This document shows, in pieces, positions 43,366-52,440 of a stretch of 64,000 nucleotides of DNA (positions within the stretch are counted from its first letter, which is position 1; each line of letters opens with the position of its first letter). The stretch covers positions 1 to 64,000 of the forward strand of contig NZ_ML137708.1 of the NCBI RefSeq assembly GCF_004023625.1, written 5' to 3'. The notes beneath the pieces are model-generated. The model searched no databases, was not told where the DNA came from, and was given only the letters and a program-made list of their open reading frames with translations. The position numbers were made by a program, and so were the translations under genes. Source of the stretch: Streptomyces cavernae (GTDB lineage: Bacteria; Actinomycetota; Actinomycetes; Streptomycetales; Streptomycetaceae).

Positions 43366-44154
43366 ATGGCGCTAAGTGGGGGCGTTCCCGAGGTGAAGTC
43401 GGCGGTCCGTACCGTCGCCGTGCTCGAACTGCTCGCCGCACGCGGCGACCGGCCCGCGCGACTGCGGGAGATCTCCGAGGAGTTGGGCGTACCGCGCAGC
43501 AGCATGTACGCGCTGCTGCAGACGCTCGTCGACCACGGCTGGGTGCGCACCGACGCGACCGGGTCCCTCTACGGCATCGGGATCCGAGCGCTGCTGACCG
43601 GTACCAGCTATCTGGACGGCGACCGGCGGGTGCGGATGGTCCGCCCGTATCTCGACGAGGCGTCGGACGCGTCCGGCGAGACCATCCATCTGGCCCGGCT
43701 CGACGGTTCGGACGTGGTCTACCTGGCCACCCGGGAGTCCCACGAGTACCTGCGCACCATCAGCCGGGTCGGACGCCGGGTTCCGGCCCACGCCGGCGCG
43801 CTGGGCAAGGCCCTGCTCGCGGAACGCGACGACGACGAACTGCCGCTGCCGGACGGCCCGTTGCCCGCACTCACGGAGAACACCCACACCGATCGCGCCG
43901 GCCTCATCGCCGATCTGGGCGCAGTGCGCGAACGCGGCCATTCGATCGACCGCGAGGAAACGGTGCCCGGCATCGCCGGCTTCGGCTTCGCCCTGCGTTA
44001 CGACACACCCGCCGTGGACGCCATCAGCTGCTCGGTGCCGGTGACGCGACTGACCGCCGCGCACGAGCAACGGATCGTCTCGGTCATGCGGGAGATCCGG
44101 ACGAAGATCGAGTCACTGCCGCCGCCCGGCTCCCGCGAACCCGACTGGCGCTGA
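43366..44154 (+). CDS. IclR-family transcriptional regulator
   Basis: A 262-residue IclR protein. The winged helix is at ~10-70 (VKSAVRTVAVLELLAARGDR, LREISEELGVPRSSMYALLQT in part), followed by the effector domain (GETIHLARLDGSDVVYLATRE, RVPAHAGALGKALLA, GFALRYDTPAVDAISCSVPV). ATG 43366 lies 7 bp after a TACGAT -10-like box, so the transcript may be leaderless. It is divergent from gntP-gudD, which it probably represses until a sugar acid binds. Confidence 0.85.
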   Translation: MALSGGVPEVKSAVRTVAVLELLAARGDRPARLREISEELGVPRSSMYALLQTLVDHGWVRTDATGSLYGIGIRALLTGTSYLDGDRRVRMVRPYLDEASDASGETIHLARLDGSDVVYLATRESHEYLRTISRVGRRVPAHAGALGKALLAERDDDELPLPDGPLPALTENTHTDRAGLIADLGAVRERGHSIDREETVPGIAGFGFALRYDTPAVDAISCSVPVTRLTAAHEQRIVSVMREIRTKIESLPPPGSREPDWR

Positions 44155-44497
44155 CGGGCCCGAACACGGGGCAGGCGCCGCCACAGGGAGGTTCCGTCAG
44201 GGTGCCCGGCGGTCTCCGCGCCGCAGACCTACCGCCCGGCCGGTCCTCCGCCGGCGGGGGCTCCGTTGCGCTGCTCGAGCCGCTCGACAACGGGCTCGCG
44301 GAGGCGGTACGCGGGCACGAGCGCCGGAGCGGGAGCGCCCACGTCGACGCCCGACGGCGGTCGCGTGCGGTGATTCTGTCCGCGCCGCGCCCCGGCGGTT
44401 CCCCACCAACCATCGGCGGTCGCGTGCGGGGGCCCTTCCGCACCACGCCCCGGCGTTCCGCTGCCAACCGTCGGCGGCTGATGCGGGAGCCCGCCGG
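44155..44497. other. Non-coding convergent gap
   Basis: About 340 bp between the convergent IclR and MFS genes. No gene is supported. It contains a repeated GGCGGTCGCGTGCGG element (near 44354 and 44415), otherwise nothing clear. Confidence 0.55.
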
Positions 44498-45817
44498 TCA
44501 GACCCGGTAGCGGCGCAGGGCCGGGGTCGCCGCGGCCAGGACCAGCGTGGTGGCGACGACGAGGGCGCCACCGCCCGCGACGGCCGCGCGCGGCCCGAAC
44601 ACCGAGCCCGCGGTACCGTGCAGGACGTCGGCCAGCCGCGGTCCGCCCACGACGACCACCGTGAAGACGCCCTGCATCCGGCCACGCATCTCGTCCGTCG
44701 CTGCCGACAGCAGGATCGCCCCGCGGAACACCATGGAGACCATGTCGGCGACCCCCGCGGCGGCCAGGAAGACCACGGCCACCCAGAGGCTGCCGCTCAG
44801 GCCGAAGCCCGTGATCGCAGCGCCCCAGGCAGCCACCGCCGCGAGCACCATCAGGCCGTGGCGGCGGGCACGGGAGAACACGCCTGACACCAGCCCACCG
44901 ACGACCGCACCGATGGGGATCGCCGCGAACAGCAGGCCGAGCGCGAGGCCTTCGCCGTAGGGCGCGTACGTCTCGGCCGCGAGTTGCGGGAACAGGGCCC
45001 GGGGCATGCCCAGGACCATGGCGATGATGTCGGCGAGGAAGGACAGCAGCAGCACCTTGTGCACCGCGATGTAGCGGAAACCGGCGGCGATCTCCCGCAG
45101 ACCGGCACGCCGGGAAGCGGCGTTGGTCAGCGGTGGCAGGGCGGGCAGCCGCGCCACCGCCCACAGCGTGAGGCACAGCGCCAGTGCGTCGATCAGATAC
45201 AGCTCCGGCAGACCCACGACGGGGATCAGCGCGCCGGCGAGCAGCGGCCCGGCCACCAGCCCCGTCTGCATCACGGTGGAGCCGAGCGCGTTCGCCGCCG
45301 CCAGTTCTTCCGCCGGGACCAGCCGGGCGATGGAGGCGTTGCGGGCCGGGGAGTTGAGGCCGAAGAACGCCTGCTGCAGGGCGAGCAGGGTCATCAGCAG
45401 CGCCACGGAGTCGAGCCCGGCGGCGGCCTGGACCCAGAAGAGCAGCGAGGTGACGGCGATCCCGGCGTTGGTGATCAGGAGCAGTTTCCGCCGGTCCATG
45501 CTGTCGGCGACCGCTCCGCCCCACAGTGCGAAGACCACCAGCGGGAGCAGGCCCGCGAGGGAGGCGTAGCCGACCCAGGCCGAGGACTGGGTTATGTCGT
45601 AGATCTGCTTGGGCACCGCCACGGCGGTGAGCTGGCTGCCGACGGCGGTGACGATGGTCGAGGACCACAGCCGGCGGTAGGCCGGGCGCCGCAGCGGGCG
45701 CGTGTCCATCGCCCACCGCCGCCAGCCCCGGGGTCTGTCGGCCGGCGCGTCCGCGGACTGCCCGCCGGTGCCGTGCGCCTCTTCGTCGTGGTCGGTGCCG
45801 CTCCTGCTGCTGTCCAA
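44498..45817 (-). CDS. MFS transporter (EntS-like exporter family)
   Basis: A 439-residue major facilitator with twelve predicted helices. The MFS loop signature is GGAVADSMDRRKLLLITN. Homology pattern (RRPAYRRLWSSTIVTAVGSQ, FFGLNSPARNASIARLVPAE, GFRYIAVHKVLLLSFLADI) is that of the EntS/siderophore-exporter-like group. A 35-residue acidic/Ser-rich tail leads the protein. TTG 45817 follows AGGAAG at 6 bases. The substrate is unknown; no biosynthetic genes lie nearby. Confidence 0.8.
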   Translation of the reverse strand: MDSSRSGTDHDEEAHGTGGQSADAPADRPRGWRRWAMDTRPLRRPAYRRLWSSTIVTAVGSQLTAVAVPKQIYDITQSSAWVGYASLAGLLPLVVFALWGGAVADSMDRRKLLLITNAGIAVTSLLFWVQAAAGLDSVALLMTLLALQQAFFGLNSPARNASIARLVPAEELAAANALGSTVMQTGLVAGPLLAGALIPVVGLPELYLIDALALCLTLWAVARLPALPPLTNAASRRAGLREIAAGFRYIAVHKVLLLSFLADIIAMVLGMPRALFPQLAAETYAPYGEGLALGLLFAAIPIGAVVGGLVSGVFSRARRHGLMVLAAVAAWGAAITGFGLSGSLWVAVVFLAAAGVADMVSMVFRGAILLSAATDEMRGRMQGVFTVVVVGGPRLADVLHGTAGSVFGPRAAVAGGGALVVATTLVLAAATPALRRYRV

Positions 45818-46008
45818 CGGGCTTCCTGGTTGCTGATTACATCTATCAGGACCGGCCCACTATCCCCCATCCGGCCGTGATCCCGTTCTGTTGCCCGTTG
45901 CGTGGACAGCCGGGCCGCGGAGTGGCGCCGAACGCCGGACCGGAGAGGGGAAGAGTGCGGGGAGGGGCGCCCGCGAACCCCCGGCCAGGTGGCCCCCAGG
46001 CGCGCGAG

Positions 46009-46056
46009 CCCGTGACGCGCGTAGCCCGTGGCATGCGTAGGCCGTGGCGCGCGTGG
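46009..46056. repeat. Three tandem 16-bp repeats
   Basis: CCCGTGACGCGCGTAG, CCCGTGGCATGCGTAG and GCCGTGGCGCGCGTGG lie end to end in the gap between the MFS gene and the FhaA-N gene. Confidence 0.75.
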
Positions 46057-46080
46057 CCCCCGCCCGCTCCGCGGCCCTCG

Positions 46081-46482
46081 TCAGTGCCCCGCCTGCTGGA
46101 ACCCGACGGCGCTCACGTTCGGCATCACCGTGCTCGTCACCCGGTAACGGCCGTTGGGAACGTGGTGGGACCTGGTGATGTGCACGGCCGGCGGGCCGGC
46201 CCACTCATAGCCCTGCTTCTCACCGTGCCGGACGAGGCTGTCGGTGAGTTCCTGTCCGACGCGGCTGCCCTTGCGGGTCAGTTCGTCGTGGACGGATTCG
46301 GCGAGTTCGACCTCGTAGGCGTTGGGAACCACGACCCGGCTCTCGCTGCACACCACGGCGTTGCCGTCGCATTCACGCCGCAGCGCCTGGAGGAGTTCGA
46401 CGGGTTCCCTGGTGAAGAACTGTGCCAGTAGTGCCCCTTCCATACGTTCGAGGGCCTGTTCCCACACGGTGAGCGTGCTCAT
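46081..46482 (-). CDS. Stand-alone DUF3662 (FhaA N-terminal domain) protein
   Basis: A 133-residue protein matching the N-terminal domain of FhaA: VWEQALERMEGALLAQFFTREPVELLQALRRECD (in parts), then VVPNAYEVELAESVHDEL and a small beta domain ending VSAVGFQQAGH. In FhaA this domain precedes an FHA module that reads phospho-threonine; no FHA domain follows here. A regulatory or structural role is inferred. A 56-residue protein gene lies 6 bp upstream on the same strand. Confidence 0.7.
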   Translation of the reverse strand: MSTLTVWEQALERMEGALLAQFFTREPVELLQALRRECDGNAVVCSESRVVVPNAYEVELAESVHDELTRKGSRVGQELTDSLVRHGEKQGYEWAGPPAVHITRSHHVPNGRYRVTSTVMPNVSAVGFQQAGH

Positions 46483-46488
46483 CGGCGG

Positions 46489-46659
46489 TCACTTCTCCTC
46501 GAAATCGTCCGGGTGCAGATGCGCCTCCTCCAGCGCCTCACGCAGCGTGCGCCCGCTGGCGCCCTGCGACTGCGGCTTCTGGTCCGTGCCGGAGCCGGGC
46601 TCCTGCAGGACCTCGTCGGTAGTGCCGGTCTTCGGCCGGTTCTCTTCGGGAACGGTCAT
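46489..46659 (-). CDS. Small acidic hydrophilic protein
   Basis: A 56-residue, Gln/Glu/Thr-rich protein (MTVPEENRPKTGTTDEVLQE) ending LREALEEAHLHPDDFEEK. ATG 46659 has AAGGATC upstream at ~9 bases. It ends 6 bp before the FhaA-N gene, so the two are probably one transcript. No family is recognised. Confidence 0.5.
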   Translation of the reverse strand: MTVPEENRPKTGTTDEVLQEPGSGTDQKPQSQGASGRTLREALEEAHLHPDDFEEK

Positions 46660-46841
46660 GGCGAAACGGATCCTTGCCTGTCGTATCGCGTGTCGTGCGG
46701 TTTCCGCGGCCGGGTTCCCGTAAGACGGGGACGCACTCCCGGCAGCCGTACCCGTCCGGTGATCGTTTTGTAACGGCCCTGACCAGCATTGACTGTGGGC
46801 TATGTTGAACCCTTGCGGGAGAGGGAGGAAGGAGGCGGTCC

Positions 46842-47765
46842 GTGGCATCGCCGCAGCAGGCACGCGCACAGGCTTCCACGATCACCTCGGGCAAGACCGC
46901 CCCGGACGCCGGCGCCGCTCCCACCTCACAGCTCAGGGAACTCTTCGACGGACCCCGGCTCTCCCCCGGCCAGCGTCGTATCGCCCAGTATCTGATCGAG
47001 CACATCACCGAGGCCGCGTTCCTGTCGATCACCGATCTCGCCGACCGGGTCGGGGTGAGCCAGCCGTCGGTGACCCGGTTCGCCGCCGCCATCGGCTTCA
47101 GCGGCTACCCCGCACTGCGGGAGAGGCTCCAGGCCATCGCGCTCAGCACGCTCGGCAGCACCCCGGGCACCGCCGCGGAGCACCGCAGCAACGAACTGCA
47201 GGCCGCGGTGGACGCGGAGATCGAGAACCTGGAGAACCTGAGGCGGGACTTCGCCGACCCGGACCAGGTGATCGCCGTCGGCCGCGCGCTGTCCGAGTCG
47301 ACGCCGCTGACCGTACTGGGGCTGCGCATCTCCGGTTCGCTCGCCGAGTACTTCGCCTACGCCGCGCGGCGCATCCACCCGGACGTGCGGCTGGTGACCC
47401 GGGGCGGGAGCGTCGCCTTCGACGCGCTGCTGCAGTCACGCGCGGCGGGCGGCACCTGGCTGCTGGCCTTCGGGATGCCCCGGCACGCGCAGGAGACCCT
47501 CAGGGCCATCCAGGTCGCGCGGGAGGCGGGGCTGAAGGTGGCCCTGGTGACCGATCTGGCGCTGGGCCCGCTGGCCGACGAGGCCGACGTCACCTTCGCC
47601 ACCGGCACCGGCTCCCGGCTGGTCTTCGACTCCTACGCCGCACCCGTGGTGATGTGCGCGGCGCTGCTCCAGGCCATGACGGACGCCGACCCGGAGCGTA
47701 CGCAGGCACGCCTGGAGGAGTACGAACAGGTGGCCGAGCAGCACCACTTCTTCTTCAAGGACTGA
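46842..47765 (+). CDS. RpiR/MurR-family transcriptional regulator
   Basis: A 307-residue regulator with an N-terminal RpiR helix-turn-helix (SITDLADRVGVSQPSVTRFA, residues ~63-82) and a C-terminal SIS domain (SESTPLTVLGLRISGSLAEY, LLAFGMPRHAQETLRAIQVA). GTG 46842 follows GGAGG at 6 bases. The SIS binding loop (LRISGSLAEYFAYAAR) differs from the sugar-type GxGxS loop of the regulator at 24580, so the ligand is probably different. No obvious target gene is adjacent. Confidence 0.8.
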   Translation: MASPQQARAQASTITSGKTAPDAGAAPTSQLRELFDGPRLSPGQRRIAQYLIEHITEAAFLSITDLADRVGVSQPSVTRFAAAIGFSGYPALRERLQAIALSTLGSTPGTAAEHRSNELQAAVDAEIENLENLRRDFADPDQVIAVGRALSESTPLTVLGLRISGSLAEYFAYAARRIHPDVRLVTRGGSVAFDALLQSRAAGGTWLLAFGMPRHAQETLRAIQVAREAGLKVALVTDLALGPLADEADVTFATGTGSRLVFDSYAAPVVMCAALLQAMTDADPERTQARLEEYEQVAEQHHFFFKD

Positions 47766-48274
47766 ACGGCGGGGCCGTTGACCGCGGAACGCGTTCGCCC
47801 GCCCTGTCAACAACCGACCCGCCCCTCCCCGAGAACTTCCCACATCAACCTCGAGCGGCGACCATCGAGCGGCGACCAGATCCTCCCGGGCACCCCACGG
47901 CCCGACCGGAAGCGGCCGGGAAAACGGCCGGTCGGCGCCGGACCAGACCTCGCCACCCCCAGGAACGCGCCTTTGCCGCAGGTCGGCACAATCGCTTACT
48001 GCTACCCCCGCCACCACCCCAACACAGGACGATTCATCCCACATCACTCATGAATGTTTTCATGTCCTTGCCTACTCGACGGTATATATAAATACTTCTT
48101 GCGAATCACGGGCATCCGGCCTCGTCAGCTCCTACCCACTGGCGTTCCGGGCGCTCGGACGGGTCCCGTCCTGTGCGGGCGCCCGTGGTGACGGCCCCGG
48201 CCATCCCCTAGGCCGGGGCCGTCGCGATGCCCTGTCCGTTGCCGCTGCACCGTAGCTCCCCGGAAGCGATCACC
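47766..48274. other. Non-coding gap with an AT-rich patch and a terminator
   Basis: No gene is supported in these ~510 bp. Around 48045-48105 the sequence is unusually AT-rich (ACGGTATATATAAATACTTC) and includes the dyad CATGAA-TGT-TTTCATG; it may be a promoter. A strong hairpin at 48190-48223 follows it. Confidence 0.55.
48190..48223. terminator. Perfect 13-bp stem hairpin
   Basis: GACGGCCCCGGCC, 8-base loop, GGCCGGGGCCGTC. It stands 51 bp before the gene at 48275 and would block read-through from the RpiR side. Confidence 0.8.
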
Positions 48275-48664
48275 ATGGCTCTGACGACGACGTACTCCCC
48301 GATCAGCTCCGACTGGCCGTGCCAGGTCAAGACCCCCGGCAGCTACGACTGGGAGCGGTCGGCGGTCAAGTGGCTGCGCGAGCTCGTGCCGGCGCGCTAC
48401 GCCAGCTATCCGGCGTTCCTGCGCCACCCGGTACTGCTCGCCCGGCACGCCCAGATCCAGGTGCAGCACGAGATCCGCGTGGCCCGTACGGCCCTGCAGA
48501 CGGCACGGGCCGAGCTGCCGAGGATCGGCATGCCGGAGTCCGTCATCGAGCACACCGTGAAGCTCTACGCGGCCGAGGTCCTCCAACTGCAGCACATCGC
48601 CCGCAGCATCAGGGCGGTGTCGCAGGCGCTGGTGGACAGCAACACGGCACGCACACCTCACTGA
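48275..48664 (+). CDS. Conserved small hypothetical protein
   Basis: A 129-residue, helix-rich soluble protein (SYDWERSAVKWLRELVPARY, HAQIQVQHEIRVARTALQTA, AEVLQLQHIARSIRAVSQAL). Streptomyces has similar uncharacterised proteins. ATG 48275 follows CGGAAGCG. Its 3' end overlaps the terC remnant by 7 bp on the opposite strand. Confidence 0.55.
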   Translation: MALTTTYSPISSDWPCQVKTPGSYDWERSAVKWLRELVPARYASYPAFLRHPVLLARHAQIQVQHEIRVARTALQTARAELPRIGMPESVIEHTVKLYAAEVLQLQHIARSIRAVSQALVDSNTARTPH

Positions 48665-49564
48665 GCGGCGGCCTCCCCGGGCGCCTCCGTCCCGGCACGG
48701 CGCCGGGAGGTCCACAGACCGGTCGCGGTGGTCACTGCGAGGACCAGCACGATGAAGCCGAGCGAGAACGGGATGCTGATCTCCGGTACGTGCACTCCTG
48801 ATTCGTGCAGCGCGTGCAGCACCAGCTTGACGCCGATGAAACCGAGGATGACCGACAGTCCGTGGCCGAGGTCCACCAGCCGCTCCAGCAGGCCGCCGAT
48901 GAGGAAGTACAGCTGGCGCAGGCCCATCAGGGCGAAGGCGTTGGCGGTGAAGACGAGGTACGGGTCCTCGGTCAGGCCGTAGATCGCGGGGATGGAGTCG
49001 ACGCGAACAGCACGTCCGTCGAGCCGACCGCGAGCATCACCACCAGCATCGGCGTGATGACGCGCTTGCCGTTCTGCTTGATCCACAGCTTGGTGCCGTG
49101 ATAGCGGGTCGGCGACCCCGAACGGCCGTTCGACCGCCTTCAGCAGCTTGTTCTCCTGGTACTCCTCCTGCGCACCCGCCCGGGCGTCCTGGATCAGCTT
49201 CCACGCGGTCCAGATGAGGAAGGCGCCGAAGAGGTAGCAGACCCACGAGAAGGCCGAGATGATCGCGGCGCCGGCCGCGATGAACACCGTGCGCAACACC
49301 AGGGCGACCAGTACGCCGACCATGAGCACGCGCTGCTGGTACTCGGGCGCGAATCCCGCGAAGAACTCCCCCGCGGGCTGCGCGCCGGAGAGGCCCAGCA
49401 GACCGAGTCCGAAGGCGACGGCCAGGGCGACCCAGACGGAACTCCAGATGCCCGCCTTCCTGAGGGAGACCTCATGGGGGCTTGCGTCCGATGAAGAAAT
49501 CCACGGCGATGAGCGCGCACAGTCCGGTGACCGTCAGCGCCCAGACGCCCAAGGACACGTTCAC
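48658..49564 (-). pseudogene. terC: TerC-family membrane protein, frameshifted and internally deleted
   Basis: Joined across frames the sequence is a TerC integral membrane protein (VNVSLGVWALTVTGLCALIA, FSWVCYLFGAFLIWTAWKLI, DSIPAIYGLTEDPYLVFTAN, GLRQLYFLIGGLLERLVDLG, GFIGVKLVLHALHESGVHVP). Damage: one extra base in a run of five G at 49476-49480, giving a stop after GRKPP; an in-frame loss of about 25 codons between EFFAGF and YQQRVLMV, removing the SVDN helix; one extra base at 49106-49108; and one missing base near 49001. The last two compensate each other. GTG 49564 has AGGAGGAAC. Either a pseudogene or assembly errors. Confidence 0.85.
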
Positions 49565-49782
49565 TGTTCCTCCTGGGGCAGTGCGACCAGTCGACAGCGT
49601 TGTCACCGAGCGTGGGCGCTTCCACCCCCTGCGGGTAAACCAGGGATCAGGTTCAGGTAACGGTGCGCTTCCGGCGACAGGAGTCCCCACCGCCCTGGCC
49701 GTCGCCACCGGTCGAGCCTTCCAGCGTAAATTCCGGATGACGAGCTGTGATCGGACACATCGGTTTGTGACATGCTCGTCGC

Positions 49783-52377
49783 GTGACGAGCGAGTCCGCC
49801 ATCCCCGGGGGGCCGGGCCCCTTGCCCGACGTGGTCGCGTTGGCCAAGGTAGTGGCCAAACAGCGCGCCGAGCTGGCTGTCCTGCGTGACCAAGTGGCCG
49901 CATCGGCCGTGGTGGAGCGGGCCAAGGGCGCCCTGATGGCACTGACCGGGTGTCCGGCGGACACTGCCCAGGAGGAACTTGCGCGCCGGGCCGCGGCACA
50001 GGGTCGAAGCCTGATCGAGGAGTGCTGGGTCACGCTCGGGAGCATCCGCGTCGGCACCCCGGCGGGCGCCGCGAGCACCGCGCCCTCCAACGCCCGCACC
50101 CCCGCGGGCGACGCGAGCACCGCATCCTCCTCGGCCGGCGCGAGCACCGCGCCTTCCACCGTCCGCACCCCCGCGGGCGACGCAAGTACCGCGTCCTCCA
50201 CCTCCGGCGTGGCCGGTGCGCGGACGGCGTCCGGTGGCTCCCGCAGCGGCTCTCTCCGGGAGGGCGGCTCCTCGGCGACACCCGAGTCCGCACCCGGTGG
50301 GCCGGGCACGGCCGCGGAGGGGGCTCGTGGCGACGGGCACGCGGAGGTGCTGCGCCGGATCGGCGAGGCCCTGCTGAGGGTGCGTACGCCCCAGGACCTT
50401 GCGGGGTGTCTGCTGGAGCTGCTGGCGGATCCGGTGGGCGCCGACGCGGTCATGGTGTTCTCGGCCGGGCGCTCCGGGGGCCTGGAGCTCGTCGGGCACG
50501 CGGGTATCGGCGAGACGCTCGCCACGCAGTGGGCGCAGGTGCCGCCGCTGAGCGGTATCGCGGCACTGGAGGTCATCCGGACGCAGGCCCCGTGCTGGCT
50601 GGAGAACCTCGAGCGGGACCGGAAGCAGTACCTGCTGATCGGCGATCCGCCCGAGCGCTGGCGTTCCCGGGCGTGGCTGCCCGTGGTCACCGGCGACGCG
50701 GTCACCACGTCGTTCGGGATCCTGCGCACGCGGGACGAACCGTTCACACCGTCCGTCCGGAGCCTGCTGCTCGAAGTGGCCCGGCTGTGCGCGGGCCGGA
50801 TCCAGTCATTCGACACCTCCTACGAGCGGGCCGCCGGCCAAGTCGCGGAGCTCGTCCAGTCGGTGTTCGAGACGCTCGCGGAGCCGGCGGTCCTGCTCAC
50901 CCCGCTGCGTTCGCCGTCCGGGGCGGTGGAGGACTTCCGGATCGACGCGGCGGCGCCGCGGTCCGTGGACATCGCCGGGCGCCGCGGCCGGGAGCTGGTG
51001 GGCCTGCGCGTCCTGGAGTGCTACCCCACGGTCGCGGGCGAGCCGCTGTGGCAGGGATATCTGGACACCCTGCGCACCGGCGAACCTTACGAGGCTGAAC
51101 CCTTCGAGTACCAGGAGGTCGTCTCCGGCGTGCCGGAGTCCTCGACGTACTCGGTGCGCGCCGTCCGGTTGGGCGACGCGCTCGTGGTCACCTGGGTCCG
51201 CCACGACCCCTCCGACCGCCAGGAGCAGCGGCTGGCCGACGTGCAGCGGCTGGGCAACCTCGGCTGGGCGGACTGGAACCTGGTGACCGGGCGGATCAAC
51301 TGGTCGCCGCAGGTCTTCACCATCTTCGGCCGTCCCACCGAACTCGGTCCAATACCTCTCACCGGATTGCCCGACCATCTGCTGCCCGAGGACGCCGCCC
51401 TGGTCGGCCGCGCCCTCCAAGCGCTGCTGCGCGAAGGACGGCCCGTCGACGTTCCGTTCCGCATCAGGTCCACCACCGGGACCCGGCACCTGCGGTTCGT
51501 CGCCGAGACCGTCACCGACGCAGACGGCACACCCGTCGAGGTGCACGGGTTCGTGCAGGACCTCACGGCGCAGCGCAGCGCGGAACTCGCACTGATCGAA
51601 AGCGAACGCGCCATGCTCACCCAGCACGGAGTGCTGCAGGCCGAACGGACGCTCGCCGCCCGGCTGCAGCACGCGCTGCTTCCGCTGCCCCGCAGACCGC
51701 AACTGCTGGCGGGACTGCGCGTCGACATCGCCTATCTGCCCGCCCAGTCGGGCATCCACGTGGGCGGGGACTGGTTCAGCGCCATCGAACTGCCCGACGG
51801 CTCGGCGCTGTTCGTGGTGGGTGACGTCGCCGGGCACGGGATCGACGCGGTCGCCACCATGGCCCAGCTCCGGTTCACCGCGAAGGGCATGGTCATCACC
51901 GGCTCGTCGCTCACGGGGGCGCTGGCACGGCTCAATTCGCTGCTGCTGCACACCCGTGACACCAACGCCACGGCGACCATGGTCCTGGCCCGTTACACGC
52001 CCGAGGAGCGGCGTCTGGTCTGGGCGCAGGCAGGACACCCGCCGCCGCTGCTGCTGCGGGACGGCGAGGTCCGCTATCTGCCGCGCCCCAGCGGCATGCT
52101 GCTCGGCGCGACGGCCGCGCCCTCCTTCGCGGAGGCCGAGTGCCGCCTGGAACCCGGCGACCGTCTGCTGTTCTACACCGACGGTCTGGTCGAGCGGCCC
52201 TCCGAGGGCATCGACCGGGGCTTCGAACGTCTCGCGGAAGCCGCGGGGAGCCTCCGCACCGCCGGGACGGAGCCGCTCCACGTGCTGCTGGACCGGATGC
52301 TGGAGGGCGAGCGCCGCGACGACGTGTGCGTCCTCGGCCTCCATCTCCCGGCGGACGACGCAGGGGGCCGTCCATGA
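49783..52377 (+). CDS. ANTAR-GAF-PAS-PP2C (SpoIIE/RsbU-type) phosphatase
   Basis: An 864-residue signalling protein. An ANTAR-like helical domain is at ~25-85 (VVERAKGALMALTGCPADTA), then an Ala/Ser/Thr-Pro repeat linker (~88-180, TPAGDASTASS units), a GAF domain (~185-345), one or two PAS domains (~365-605; GWADWNLVTGRINWSPQVFT) and a PP2C/SpoIIE domain (~640-860; IHVGGDWFSAIEL, VVGDVAGHGIDA, WAQAGHPPPLLL, RDDVCVLGL) with the metal Asp residues. Such phosphatases dephosphorylate STAS antagonists and so free sigma factors. A STAS protein and RsbW-like kinases lie a few kb downstream. Confidence 0.9.
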   Translation: MTSESAIPGGPGPLPDVVALAKVVAKQRAELAVLRDQVAASAVVERAKGALMALTGCPADTAQEELARRAAAQGRSLIEECWVTLGSIRVGTPAGAASTAPSNARTPAGDASTASSSAGASTAPSTVRTPAGDASTASSTSGVAGARTASGGSRSGSLREGGSSATPESAPGGPGTAAEGARGDGHAEVLRRIGEALLRVRTPQDLAGCLLELLADPVGADAVMVFSAGRSGGLELVGHAGIGETLATQWAQVPPLSGIAALEVIRTQAPCWLENLERDRKQYLLIGDPPERWRSRAWLPVVTGDAVTTSFGILRTRDEPFTPSVRSLLLEVARLCAGRIQSFDTSYERAAGQVAELVQSVFETLAEPAVLLTPLRSPSGAVEDFRIDAAAPRSVDIAGRRGRELVGLRVLECYPTVAGEPLWQGYLDTLRTGEPYEAEPFEYQEVVSGVPESSTYSVRAVRLGDALVVTWVRHDPSDRQEQRLADVQRLGNLGWADWNLVTGRINWSPQVFTIFGRPTELGPIPLTGLPDHLLPEDAALVGRALQALLREGRPVDVPFRIRSTTGTRHLRFVAETVTDADGTPVEVHGFVQDLTAQRSAELALIESERAMLTQHGVLQAERTLAARLQHALLPLPRRPQLLAGLRVDIAYLPAQSGIHVGGDWFSAIELPDGSALFVVGDVAGHGIDAVATMAQLRFTAKGMVITGSSLTGALARLNSLLLHTRDTNATATMVLARYTPEERRLVWAQAGHPPPLLLRDGEVRYLPRPSGMLLGATAAPSFAEAECRLEPGDRLLFYTDGLVERPSEGIDRGFERLAEAAGSLRTAGTEPLHVLLDRMLEGERRDDVCVLGLHLPADDAGGRP

Positions 52378-52440
52378 GAACCGCTCCCGTGGGAATCCGA
52401 AACTGAGACGACCGGTTCTGCGGCGGGGAGGACATGACAG

